Below, piece after piece: positions 41,896 to 50,532 of a stretch of DNA of 64,000 nt; within the stretch, counting starts at the first letter, position 1; every line of letters starts with the position of its first letter. The notes beneath the pieces were generated by a model. The model was given only the letters and a program-made list of their open reading frames with translations. It did not search any database and was not told the DNA's origin. Location of the stretch: positions 868,001 through 932,000 of the forward strand of contig OY763490.2 of assembly GCA_963667505.2 (NCBI GenBank), given 5' to 3'. A program made the translations under genes and the position numbers. Source of the DNA: Aldehydirespirator sp963667505 (GTDB taxonomy: Bacteria; Actinomycetota; Acidimicrobiia; Acidimicrobiales; Aldehydirespiratoraceae).

Positions 41896-42780
41896 GTGAT
41901 CGAGCTCGACGCCGCCACTGTTCTGGTCGGTTGGGCCGCGGGAGGCTGGTTCTTCCTGTGGGTCACGACCCGGCGCCGCGAAGTTGGCCTCGGCTACGGC
42001 TGGCTCATGCGATCCGTCTTTCTGGCCTTGGCCGCCGGCTCGCTGGTCGTGAGCGTTCTGCAAGGCTCGGACTGGCCGGACTGGTCGGGCAGCCCGGCTG
42101 CGGCGGCCCGCGACCTGGCAGCCGCAGGCCTCCTCGCGGCCGGCGCCGTCGCCCTGGCCCAGTCGGTCCGTCTCAGGTCAGCGGGTGTGGCCGGACAGCG
42201 GGCCGAGGCGAGCCGCCGTTCGGCCCGGGTCGCCGCCATGACCGGCATCGAACGGGCCGAGCCCCGCCACGAAGCCCACGGGCCGGAGTTCTCGCCCCGA
42301 CTCGACCTGCTCGTCGCGGCGCTCGGCCTGGTCGCCACGATCCTCGGGGCGACCGCCGCGGGCGGCCCGGCCGCGCTGGCCGTGGGCAGGACCGTCGTGG
42401 GGGCGCTGTTCGTGGGCGCAGTGACCAACTCGATGCTGCTGGGCCACTGGTACCTGGTGCAGCCCGGCCTGGCGAGAGGGCCGCTGCTCGAGATGGTGCG
42501 GGCCTCCGGCCTGATGTGGATCCCCGAGACGGTCGTGCTGATGTGGCCCACCGGGATGGCGTCGGTGCTCGACGGCACCATCGACGACGGCTACAACGGC
42601 CTGCTCGGATGGTTCTGGCTGGGCTGCACGATCATGACGGTCGTCTTGGTGGCCGTCGCCCGGGCAGCGCTGCGGGAACGGCAGTACTCAGCGGTCATGG
42701 CGGCCACCGGCCTCATGTACCTGGCCATCGTCACCGCCTTCGGGCAGGACCTCGTCGCCCGTATCCTGCTCGCGCCGTAG
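41896..42780 (+). CDS. Multi-pass membrane protein of unknown function
   Basis: 294 residues from GTG 41896, 23 bases after the lipB-lipA stop. About eight hydrophobic helices, including VLVGWAAGGWFFLWV, LVAALGLVATILGATAA, TVVGALFVGAVTNSMLLGHW and TIMTVVLVAVARAALRE. A charged loop with arginines and histidines lies near residue 110-125. The histidine in MLLGHWYLVQP could bind a cofactor. I recognise no family; proximity to lipoate genes may be only positional. Confidence 0.65.
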   Translation: MIELDAATVLVGWAAGGWFFLWVTTRRREVGLGYGWLMRSVFLALAAGSLVVSVLQGSDWPDWSGSPAAAARDLAAAGLLAAGAVALAQSVRLRSAGVAGQRAEASRRSARVAAMTGIERAEPRHEAHGPEFSPRLDLLVAALGLVATILGATAAGGPAALAVGRTVVGALFVGAVTNSMLLGHWYLVQPGLARGPLLEMVRASGLMWIPETVVLMWPTGMASVLDGTIDDGYNGLLGWFWLGCTIMTVVLVAVARAALRERQYSAVMAATGLMYLAIVTAFGQDLVARILLAP

Positions 42781-42859
42781 ACTCTCGGCGGGCGGCGCGG
42801 AGTCCGTGCGCCGGGGCCGGGCTTCGCCGGGGCTCGGCTGCCGAGCGAGGAGGCCCGTG

Positions 42860-43759
42860 ATGCCGAGAGTGATCTGGAGGGGAGCGATCAGCTTCGGGCT
42901 GGTCACCGTTCCCGTGCAGCTCTACAGCGCAGTGTCTCGCAAGACGGTGCGCTTCAACCAGATCGACGCCCTCACGGGCGCCCGCGTCCGTCAGAGGAAG
43001 GTGTCGGAAGCCGACGGCGCCGAGCTGTCGGCCGACCGGATCGTGAAGGGCTACGAGCTGCCCGCGGGCGGATATGTGACCCTCACCGACGCCGAGCTGG
43101 AGTCGCTCGCGCCGGTAGCGGCTCGCAGCATCGACATCGACGCCTTCGTGGATCTGGCGGAGATCGACCCGGTGTTCTATGACAGCGCCTACCATCTCGT
43201 GCCCGACGAGTCCGCCGTCAAGCCCTACAAGCTGCTGGCCGAGGCCATGCAGGAGGCTCAGAAGGTGGCGATCTGCCGCTTCGTGATGCGCTCCCGGCAG
43301 TATCTGGCCGCGGTCCGGCCAGTGGATGGACGCCTGATGCTGTCGACCATGCTCTACTACGACGAGCTCGTGGACACGGCCGAGGTGGGCGGATTCGATC
43401 GGCTCGACGCGGTGGACGTGGACGAACGCGAGACCGCCATGGCCCGGCAGCTCATCGCCGCGCTGGAGGCCGACTTCGAGCCGGGCCGCTACCGAGATTC
43501 CTACCGCGAGGCAGTGCTCGACCTGATCGAGCGCAAGGCGGCTGGCGAGGTCACGGCCGCGGCTGCGCCCTCCGGGCCTGCTTCGGAGAAGGTGGTGGAC
43601 CTAATGGCCGCGCTGGAGGCTTCGGTGGCTGCGGCCAAGCAGGCGCGGCGCCGTCACCCGAGCGTCGCGGGTCACGACGCCTCCGACGACGCCGGGCCCG
43701 ACGCCCCCGGCGAGACGATCCCGGACGCGCCGGCCGAGGCAGCCCGCAAGTCGGCCTGA
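42860..43759 (+). CDS. ku: Ku protein of bacterial NHEJ
   Basis: Homodimeric DNA-end-binding protein of 299 residues. RVIWRGAISFGLVTVPVQLY at the start, the bridge region MRSRQYLAAVRPVDGRLMLS and MLYYDELV are all characteristic of bacterial Ku. The ATG at 42860 follows GAGGAGG. After the core, an acidic Ala/Pro/Asp tail of about 60 residues replaces the basic lysine-rich tail seen in some actinobacteria. The polymerase gene follows by 50 bases. Confidence 0.93.
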   Translation: MPRVIWRGAISFGLVTVPVQLYSAVSRKTVRFNQIDALTGARVRQRKVSEADGAELSADRIVKGYELPAGGYVTLTDAELESLAPVAARSIDIDAFVDLAEIDPVFYDSAYHLVPDESAVKPYKLLAEAMQEAQKVAICRFVMRSRQYLAAVRPVDGRLMLSTMLYYDELVDTAEVGGFDRLDAVDVDERETAMARQLIAALEADFEPGRYRDSYREAVLDLIERKAAGEVTAAAAPSGPASEKVVDLMAALEASVAAAKQARRRHPSVAGHDASDDAGPDAPGETIPDAPAEAARKSA

Positions 43760-43809
43760 AGCGGTGCTCTGCGCCGCGCCGCGCCGCGCCGTGCCCGGAG
43801 GCTTCAGCG

Positions 43810-44718
43810 GTGCCTGAGGTCCGGCGGGTGGAGGTCACAGTGGACGGCCGGCGGCTGTCGGTCAGCAACCTGGACAAGGTGATGTACCCGCTCGTCGGCT
43901 TCACCAAGGCCGAGGTGATCGACTACTACATGCGGGCCGCGCCCGCCATGGTTCCCCACATCGGCGACCGGGGCGTGACCCTCAGGCGCTGGCCCGACGG
44001 GGTGACCGCCGAGTCGTTCTTCGAGAAGCGCTGCCCCTCCCATCGTCCGGGCTGGGTCGGAACGTGCCGCGGTCCCGGCGACCGGGGCGGGCCGATCGAG
44101 TACTGCCGGCTCGACTCGGTGGCGGCGCTGGCCTGGTCGGCGAACCTGGCCGCGCTCGAGATCCATGCTCCGATGGCCCGCTGTTCCGACATCGACGCGC
44201 CGACCATGCTCGTGTTCGACCTCGATCCCGGCGCGCCGGCCACCGTTGTCGAGTGCTGCCGGGTGGCCCTGCAGATCCGCGAAGTGCTCGAGTCGGTGAG
44301 CCTGACCGCGTGGGCCAAGACTTCAGGCCGGAAGGGCCTGCAGCTCTACGTGCCCCTGAACAGCCCCCACACCCACGACCACGCCGCCTCCTTCGCCCGG
44401 GCCGTGGCCCAATTGCTGGAGAGCCGCTGGCCCGGGCAGGTGGTGTCGGCCATGAAGCGAAGCCTGCGCCGGGGCAAGGTGTTCATCGACTGGAGCCAGA
44501 ACGCCCGGTTCAAGACGACGGTGGCCCCGTACTCGCTGCGAGCGGGTGACCGCCCGACCGTCTCCACGCCGATCACCTGGGACGAGGTGTCCGACGGCGC
44601 CGACGGCGAGCCGCTCGTCTTCACCGCGCCGGAAGTGCTCGACCGGGTCGAGGAACTGGGAGACGTCTTCGCACCCACGATCACCCTCGAGCAGGACCTC
44701 CCCGCCCCGGCGTCCTAG
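43810..44718 (+). CDS. LigD-type polymerase domain protein
   Basis: 302-residue archaeo-eukaryotic primase-type polymerase, the repair polymerase module of LigD, here as a separate protein. LSNLDKVMYP-like start (VSNLDKVMYPLVGFTKAE), VTLRRWPDG, the metal-binding VFDLDPG and FIDWSQNARFKTTVAPYSLR are diagnostic. It adds nucleotides to broken ends held by Ku. The GTG at 43810 is used. The ATP-dependent ligase that would seal the break is not in this window. Confidence 0.88.
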   Translation: MPEVRRVEVTVDGRRLSVSNLDKVMYPLVGFTKAEVIDYYMRAAPAMVPHIGDRGVTLRRWPDGVTAESFFEKRCPSHRPGWVGTCRGPGDRGGPIEYCRLDSVAALAWSANLAALEIHAPMARCSDIDAPTMLVFDLDPGAPATVVECCRVALQIREVLESVSLTAWAKTSGRKGLQLYVPLNSPHTHDHAASFARAVAQLLESRWPGQVVSAMKRSLRRGKVFIDWSQNARFKTTVAPYSLRAGDRPTVSTPITWDEVSDGADGEPLVFTAPEVLDRVEELGDVFAPTITLEQDLPAPAS

Positions 44719-44729
44719 CTGCTCCGGGG

Positions 44730-44784
44730 GAATTGGCAGTGCAGGGTTCCGTTTTGGGCGTTGGGCGTTTTGTGCTGCCAGTTC
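44730..44784. repeat. Third copy of the palindromic intergenic element
   Basis: GAATTGGCAGT at 44730 pairs with GCTGCCAGTTC ending at 44784. The arms match the two copies at 14382-14499 while the centre differs. It sits between the polymerase stop and pepA, again in an intergenic space. Confidence 0.65.
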
Positions 44785-44824
44785 CGGCTGCGAGGGTGGT
44801 GTCGCGGCCCGTTAGCCTGGCCGG

Positions 44825-46297
44825 ATGCCCATCACAGTTCATGCCGTCCGCTCGGCTCCCAAGGCCGCCACCGCGAGCGTCTCCATGGTCACGTCGGAAG
44901 CCGTCTCGGCGGGAATCGACGGATTCGACGCGGCGGTCCTCGACGCGGTCGGCTTCGAGGGCAAGGCAGACCAGGTCCACCTGCAGCCCGCCGACGGAGG
45001 CCTCGTCGGCCTAGTCGGAGCGGGCCCGGCCGCCGAGGCGGACGCAGCCGTCGTCCGGCGGGCCGGCGCGACTCTGGCCCGCTCGTGCTCCCGCCATAAG
45101 CGCGTGGCCGTGCGACTCCCCGACGACTCGGCCGCCGCCGGCGCCGCGGCCCGCCAGGCTCTGGCCGAGGGCGTGATCCTGGGCGGCTACCGCTACACCG
45201 CCTTCAAGTCGTCCGCGGGAGGGTCCGACCGGGGCGACGGCGCCCCCAAGCTGGCCCGGGTCGACGTCGTCGGCAGCACCTCGGCCGCGGCCAAGGAAGC
45301 ACTGGCCCGCGGCGAGGCCACAGCCCGGGGCGTGTGCCGGGTACGCGACCTCGTGAACGAGCCGGGCGGGTCGCTCACGCCTCCTGCCTTCGCCGACAGG
45401 GCCGCCGACATCGCACGCGATGCCGGACTGGCGTGCACGGTCTGGAACGAGTCCGACATCGAGAGGGAGCGCTTCGGCGGGCTGCTCGGCGTCAACCGGG
45501 GCAGCACTCAGCCGCCGCGGTTCGTGCAGGTCGCCTACGAGCCCGAAGAGCCGGCCTCGACCACCCTGGCGTTCGTCGGCAAGGGCATCACCTTCGATGC
45601 GGGAGGACTGTCCATCAAGACCGCGCAGGGCATGATGGCAATGAAGATGGACATGGCCGGCGCGGCTGCGGTGCTGGGCGCCGTCTCGGTGCTGCCCGAC
45701 GTCGACGCCCCAGTGCGGGTGCTGGCCTATCTGCCGATGACCGACAACATGCTGGGAGGCGACGCCACCCGGCCCGGCGACGTTCTCACCATCCGCAACG
45801 GCAAGACGATCGAGGTGGCCAACACAGACGCCGAGGGTCGCCTAGTGCTGGCCGACGCGCTGTCGCTGGCGTCGGAGGCCGAGCCCGACGCCATCGTCGA
45901 CCTGGCCACCCTCACCGGCGCCTGCATGATGGCGCTCGGGCCGCGCATCGCCGGGCTGATGGGCAACGACCAGGCTCTGATCGACAGGGTGCGGGCCGCG
46001 GCCGACGCCGCGGGCGAGCGGGTGTGGCCGCTGCCGCTGCCGGCCGACTACGAGAAGCACTTCGAGTCCAGCGTGGCCGACATCAAGAACATCGGCAGGC
46101 GAGAGGGCGGCGCGCTCACCGCCGGGCTGATCCTGCAGAAGTTCGTGCCCGAGGGAACCGCGTGGGCGCATCTCGACATCGCCGGGCCCGCCTACTCCGA
46201 CTCCGACGACGGAGAGATCGTCAAGGGCGGCACCGGCTTCGGCGTCCGGACCCTGGTGCAGCTGGCGACCGACTACGCGGCCGCGGCCGGAGACTGA
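44825..46297 (+). CDS. pepA: Leucyl aminopeptidase (M17)
   Basis: Two-metal cytosolic exopeptidase of 490 residues. The C-terminal catalytic domain has the metal and substrate residues in FVGKGITFDAGGLSIK and the family signature NTDAEGRLVLADAL, with MKMDMAGAAAVLGA between. The N-terminal half is the variable domain (macro-like fold). Start ATG 44825 is close after the palindromic element. No operon partner. Confidence 0.94.
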   Translation: MPITVHAVRSAPKAATASVSMVTSEAVSAGIDGFDAAVLDAVGFEGKADQVHLQPADGGLVGLVGAGPAAEADAAVVRRAGATLARSCSRHKRVAVRLPDDSAAAGAAARQALAEGVILGGYRYTAFKSSAGGSDRGDGAPKLARVDVVGSTSAAAKEALARGEATARGVCRVRDLVNEPGGSLTPPAFADRAADIARDAGLACTVWNESDIERERFGGLLGVNRGSTQPPRFVQVAYEPEEPASTTLAFVGKGITFDAGGLSIKTAQGMMAMKMDMAGAAAVLGAVSVLPDVDAPVRVLAYLPMTDNMLGGDATRPGDVLTIRNGKTIEVANTDAEGRLVLADALSLASEAEPDAIVDLATLTGACMMALGPRIAGLMGNDQALIDRVRAAADAAGERVWPLPLPADYEKHFESSVADIKNIGRREGGALTAGLILQKFVPEGTAWAHLDIAGPAYSDSDDGEIVKGGTGFGVRTLVQLATDYAAAAGD

Positions 46298-46321
46298 GAT
46301 CCGGCCGACACGGGCGCCGGT

Positions 46322-47368
46322 TCAGAGCAGGTCGGGCAGGCTGAGCTCCTCCGCGGCCCGGCTGAATCGGTCGAAGCTGGCGGCCAGCAGCGAGCGCTGG
46401 CGCTCCTCGGCCAGGTCCATGCCCCGGGCCGCGATCATCCCGTAGCAGACGCAGAACAGCGCGGCGACCCGGTAGCAGTCCCACATAGCGGCCAGCTCCG
46501 ACTCGGGACGGCCCCCCGCGAGGAGAGCGTCCCGCCATAGCTCGAAGAGCCGCGGCTCCGTGTCGGAGGCCAAGTCGGGAGCGAGGCTGGCCGTGACGAA
46601 GTACGCAAGGTCGTACACCGGCACGGCCTGCCCCAGCACCTGGAAGTCCAGCAGCACGAGACGGCCGTCGTCGTCGAAGAGCATGTTGTCGGCCCGGTAG
46701 TCGCCGTGGCCCAGGCTCGTGGGCTCCTCCGAGAGCGTGTCCAACATCCGGGGCAGCGCGTCGATCCAGCCGTCGGCGGCGGCCATCGTGGCGGGCGGGA
46801 CGTCCATCGAGGAGCGGACCTTCTCCCAGCCCTCGGCGAACACCGGCGGCAGGATGGCCGGGTATATCGGGTCGCCGATCGACACCGCCGTGCCCCGTTC
46901 CACGATGGGCGCGGCCGATCCCCACCAATGAAGGTGCCAGCCTGCTAGCTCGGCCACGGCCTGCTCGGCGTCGGCCGCGCCCATGCCCTCCACCTGGTCG
47001 ACGGCCCGGCACCGCCCCATGTCCTCGAGCACCAGCACGAATTCATGGGTGGAGCGGTCGACCGCCGCGTGGTGGGCGGAGGGCACCCGGATGGGGGATT
47101 CGGCGGCCAGTTCGCGGTAAAAGCCCACCTCCCGGATGTTGAGGCTGAGGATCTGCGCAGTGAACCGGGCCGCCTCGTCGAGGCTCGGCAGCTTGACGAT
47201 CACGCTCTCGGGTCCGTCTCCCGCCAGGGTCAGCCGGTACAGGCTGCTGATCATGCCGAGACCGTGCCCGATGTCGCTTGTGTCGCGCACACTTACCGGC
47301 AGGCCCATCGCCTGGGACAGCCAAGCGTCGTCGATGTCTTCGATGCCTGCTGGTATCGGGAGTTCCAT
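46322..47368 (-). CDS. APH-family small-molecule kinase
   Basis: 348 residues of the aminoglycoside-phosphotransferase/choline-kinase fold, closest in pattern to the uncharacterised actinobacterial oxidoreductase-linked or ecdysteroid-kinase-like group. Catalytic loop SLGHGDYRADNMLF and metal site LVLLDFQVLGQA are intact; IVKLPSL holds the ATP lysine. ATG 47368 is chosen; a GTG two codons earlier is also open. It converges with pepA, 25 bases apart. Substrate unknown; resistance is not implied. Confidence 0.8.
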   Translation of the reverse strand: MELPIPAGIEDIDDAWLSQAMGLPVSVRDTSDIGHGLGMISSLYRLTLAGDGPESVIVKLPSLDEAARFTAQILSLNIREVGFYRELAAESPIRVPSAHHAAVDRSTHEFVLVLEDMGRCRAVDQVEGMGAADAEQAVAELAGWHLHWWGSAAPIVERGTAVSIGDPIYPAILPPVFAEGWEKVRSSMDVPPATMAAADGWIDALPRMLDTLSEEPTSLGHGDYRADNMLFDDDGRLVLLDFQVLGQAVPVYDLAYFVTASLAPDLASDTEPRLFELWRDALLAGGRPESELAAMWDCYRVAALFCVCYGMIAARGMDLAEERQRSLLAASFDRFSRAAEELSLPDLL

Positions 47369-47541
47369 GGTCACCGCCTCGCTTCGGAGGCAAGCGACCT
47401 TACTGCGCGGCTCGTCTCGGCGTGCGACGCCCAGGCCCGGTTCCGCTGCGTCCGACGAGGGCGCGTTCCGGCGGCGCGTTCGGAGGGTGTTCAGCCCGGG
47501 CTATGCGTTCGGGGCCGGGCCGGGTTTCGGGGCCGTGCGGC

Positions 47542-48195
47542 TCAGGCCGCGTCCGGAGCCACCGGAGCGATCCGGCCGTGGTGGTGGGCCCAGGCCCATC
47601 GCACGGCGTCGGCCGCCAGGGCCGGGTGGAACTGCATGCGCCCCAGATGGAGCTCCACCTCGTCCAGTTCGTCGCCGCACTCGACGAGGCTCATCGCCAG
47701 CCTCCGGGCCCGCAGCCGCTGCTGGCCGATCGAGTCCGAGGAGTCGAAGTCGGCGGCGAGGTAGTCGGCGTGGCGGCACTGGACCGGCTGGGGCAGGCGG
47801 TGGAGTTGGCGTCGGCTGAGGTGCGGCAGCCTGAGTCGCACAGCCAGAGTGGCCGAGCCGACCGGGCGGGCCGCCCGGAACCGGCAGGCCCGGTCCATCG
47901 CCCTGACGATGGCGCTGCATCCGCCTCCCTGGTGGCCGACGCCCAGCGTGCTGGCCGCCTCGCGCAGATCCACCGCGGCCATATCGCGATCCTCGAGAAG
48001 CCGAGCGCAGTGACGCAGGAACCAGGTGGTGGTCGGTCCGAGGGTCCCGAGCCAGAACTGCTCGACGTAGGCCGAGCGCGGATCGTGGCCGAGGGCGTCC
48101 ATCTGCTCGTCCCTCCACGCGATGAGGTTGAGCGAATGGGCGTGGTTGAAGGCGTCGGGCAGAACGGAGGTGGACTGGATGCTGGTACGAGTCAT
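47542..48195 (-). CDS. Hypothetical protein with a strong ribosome site
   Basis: 217 residues. The ATG at 48195 follows AAGGAGACCCAC, a good ribosome site, so this is a real start. Sequence is rich in arginine, leucine and histidine (WFLRHCARLLEDRDMAAVDL, LAVRLRLPHLSRRQLHRL). The first 70 residues suggest a helical binding domain. I recognise no family. An AT-rich palindrome lies 63 bases upstream, a likely operator. Confidence 0.6.
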   Translation of the reverse strand: MTRTSIQSTSVLPDAFNHAHSLNLIAWRDEQMDALGHDPRSAYVEQFWLGTLGPTTTWFLRHCARLLEDRDMAAVDLREAASTLGVGHQGGGCSAIVRAMDRACRFRAARPVGSATLAVRLRLPHLSRRQLHRLPQPVQCRHADYLAADFDSSDSIGQQRLRARRLAMSLVECGDELDEVELHLGRMQFHPALAADAVRWAWAHHHGRIAPVAPDAA

Positions 48196-48257
48196 GTGGG
48201 TCTCCTTTCGTGGTGCTGTACAGCTGACCGGCAACAACACGGTTGCAATGGGGAAGC

Positions 48258-48281
48258 TATGAAAATGACTTATATTTCATA
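48258..48281. promoter_or_regulatory. Palindromic operator candidate
   Basis: TATGAAA and TTTCATA form a perfect 7-base inverted repeat separated by 10 bases, in a short AT-rich island between two divergent genes (47542-48195 and the sirtuin). Arm length and spacing are those of a homodimeric regulator site. TTATATTTCATATTG inside it resembles the mazEF promoter region. Confidence 0.5.
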
Positions 48282-48382
48282 TTGAGCGGTCTGTCAAGCC
48301 GGAAACGGATGACCCCTGCGCGGCCCTCTGTTCGCGCGCAAGGCGATTCTTCGAGCCCCTTCCTCGGAGCTACGCTGCCGCC

Positions 48383-49165
48383 ATGCCTTCCGACGTTGCC
48401 GTGGCGGCCGCGGTGGCGGTGGCGCGTCGGATGGTGGACGAAGCGGAGCGCGTCACCGTTCTCAGCGGCGCGGGTGTCTCGACCGACAGCGGCTTGCCGG
48501 ACTTCCGCGGCCCGCAAGGGCTGTGGACCAAGGATCCGGCAGCCGAGCGGGCCTCCAACATCGACGTGTACGTGTCCGACCCGGACGTGCGCCGGCGCAA
48601 CTGGGCCCGCCGGGCCGAGGGCGCCCTTTGGGCCGACGTCAAGCCCAACCGGGGCCACGAGGCCTTGGTGCACCTGGAGCGGCGAGGCAAGCTGCGCCTG
48701 CTGATCACCCAGAACGTCGACGAGCTTCATCAGCGGGCCGGCAGCGACCCCGCCCTGGTGGTGGAGATCCACGGCACGACCCGCAAGGTGCAGTGCCTGG
48801 CGTGCGACTACCGCGACGACATCGAGGCGGCGCTGGCCCGCGTCAGGGCCGGGGAGGCCGACCCGCCGTGCCCTCGTTGCGGCTGGATCCTCAAATCCGC
48901 CACCGTCTCGTTCGGCCAGAGCCTCGATCCCGGCGACCTGCTGCGGGCCGAGCGGGCCGCGCTCGAATGCGACCTGTTCCTGGCGGTCGGCACGACGCTG
49001 GCGGTGTCGCCCATCAACCGGACCGCGGTGCTGGCCGTGCAGTCCGGGGCCCGGCTGGTGATCGTCAACGCCGAGCCCACCGAGTTCGACGGGCTGGCCG
49101 CCGTGCTGGTGGGCGGCTCCATCAGCGACGTGCTGCCGGCGATCTTGGGGCTGGACGCTCCATAG
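48383..49165 (+). CDS. cobB: Sir2-family NAD-dependent protein deacylase
   Basis: Sirtuin of 260 residues. NAD-binding GAGVSTDSGLPDFRGPQGLW, ITQNVDELHQRAG, the catalytic histidine in EIHGTTRKVQC, zinc cysteines in CLAC and CPRC, and LFLAVGTTLAVSP are all present. The ATG at 48383 is used. Likely substrates are acetylated or acylated metabolic enzymes such as acetyl-CoA synthetase, by family knowledge. Confidence 0.92.
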   Translation: MPSDVAVAAAVAVARRMVDEAERVTVLSGAGVSTDSGLPDFRGPQGLWTKDPAAERASNIDVYVSDPDVRRRNWARRAEGALWADVKPNRGHEALVHLERRGKLRLLITQNVDELHQRAGSDPALVVEIHGTTRKVQCLACDYRDDIEAALARVRAGEADPPCPRCGWILKSATVSFGQSLDPGDLLRAERAALECDLFLAVGTTLAVSPINRTAVLAVQSGARLVIVNAEPTEFDGLAAVLVGGSISDVLPAILGLDAP

Positions 49166-49238
49166 CGGCCGCGGCCGTCCGGTCGCGGCCCGATCGCGGC
49201 CGGTTTCGGAATCCCGACAAGACAGGTAGGATTTCACC

Positions 49239-50399
49239 ATGGCTACTTTCCGTGAACTGCTCCGACAGGCCAAGGCCCAGATCCGAGAGGTGGGCACCGC
49301 GGAGGCCGAGGAGCTTCTGGCCGACGGCTGGACGCTGCTCGACGTGCGCGAGCCCGACGAGTACGAGCAGGGCGCGATCCCCGGATCGGTGCACATCGCC
49401 CGCGGCCAGCTCGAGTCGGGCGTCGAGAATCGCATCGCCGACCGCTCCGCCCCGTTGGTGGCGATGTGCGCGGGCGGTGTCCGCTCGGCCTTCGCGGCGG
49501 TGACGCTGGAGCAGCTCGGCTACACCGACGTGGTGTCCATGGACGGCGGCTTCAACAAGTGGAAGGACGAGGGCCGCGCCTGGAGCCGGCCGCGCACGCT
49601 CACCCCTGAGCAGCGCAACCGCTACCAGCGCCACCTGCTGGTGCCCGAGGTCGGCGAGGAGGGCCAGATCAAGCTGCTCGACGCCAAGGTGCTGCTGCTG
49701 GGCGCGGGCGGCTTGGGCTCGCCCGCGGCGCTGTACCTAGCGGCCGCTGGGGTGGGCACGCTCGGCATCATCGACATGGACGCCGTGGACGAGTCGAACC
49801 TCCAGCGCCAGATCCTCCACAACGTCGACCGGGTGGGCGACCGCAAGGTGGACTCGGCCAAGAAGACCCTCACCGCGCTCAACCCCGACGTGAACGTGGT
49901 CACCTACGACGCCCGGCTTGGGGCCGACAACATCCTGGAGATCCTCGACGGCTACGACGTGGTGGTGGACGGCGCCGACAACTTCCCGAGCCGCTACCTG
50001 CTCAACGACGCGTCGGTGAAGCTGGGCATTCCCGTGGTGCACGGGTCGATCTTCCGCTTCGAGGGCCAGGTGACCGTGTTCGATCCCCGAGGTGGCCCCA
50101 CCTACCGCGACATGCTGCCCGAGCCGCCGCCCGCCGAGATGGCGCCCAGCTGCGCCGAAGCGGGCGTGCTGGGGGTGCTGCCCGGCATCGTGGGCAGCGT
50201 GCAGGCGCTGGAGGCGATCAAGCTGATCCTGGGCGTGGGCGACTCGCTGAGCGGACGGCTGGTGGCCTTCGACGCTTTGGAGATGAGCTTCCGCGAGTTC
50301 AGGCTGCGGACCGACCCGTCCAACGAGGTCACCTACGACAACCGGGACCGCATAGAGGTCGCCGAGCTCGACGGCCTCTGCATGCCGACCCTGTCGTAG
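49239..50399 (+). CDS. Rhodanese-ThiF/MoeB fusion adenylyltransferase
   Basis: 386 residues with two domains. Residues 1-110 are a rhodanese domain with active-site loop AMCAGGVRSAF (cysteine). From about 125 comes an E1-like ThiF/MoeB domain: LTPEQRNRYQRHLLVPEVG, ATP site LLLGAGGLGSPAALYLAAAG, NLQRQILH, and APSCAEAGVLGVLPGIVGS. The zinc CxxC pairs of E. coli MoeB are absent, as in mycobacterial MoeZ. In MoeZ and eukaryotic MOCS3 the rhodanese is C-terminal; here it is first. It probably activates sulfur-carrier proteins for molybdopterin, thiamine or cysteine synthesis. RBS-like AGGTAGG precedes the ATG. Confidence 0.85.
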   Translation: MATFRELLRQAKAQIREVGTAEAEELLADGWTLLDVREPDEYEQGAIPGSVHIARGQLESGVENRIADRSAPLVAMCAGGVRSAFAAVTLEQLGYTDVVSMDGGFNKWKDEGRAWSRPRTLTPEQRNRYQRHLLVPEVGEEGQIKLLDAKVLLLGAGGLGSPAALYLAAAGVGTLGIIDMDAVDESNLQRQILHNVDRVGDRKVDSAKKTLTALNPDVNVVTYDARLGADNILEILDGYDVVVDGADNFPSRYLLNDASVKLGIPVVHGSIFRFEGQVTVFDPRGGPTYRDMLPEPPPAEMAPSCAEAGVLGVLPGIVGSVQALEAIKLILGVGDSLSGRLVAFDALEMSFREFRLRTDPSNEVTYDNRDRIEVAELDGLCMPTLS

Positions 50400-50532
50400 A
50401 GCCTCCGGTCCGGCCGCAGCCCGGCCGGCTATTCCGGGCCCGCCTGCCGGGCGCAGGCCTGAACTGTCGTAGGACGGGCTGCAACTAGACTCCGGGCGCC
50501 CCGCCGCCTGGAAGGACTGCGCCATCGGCCAC

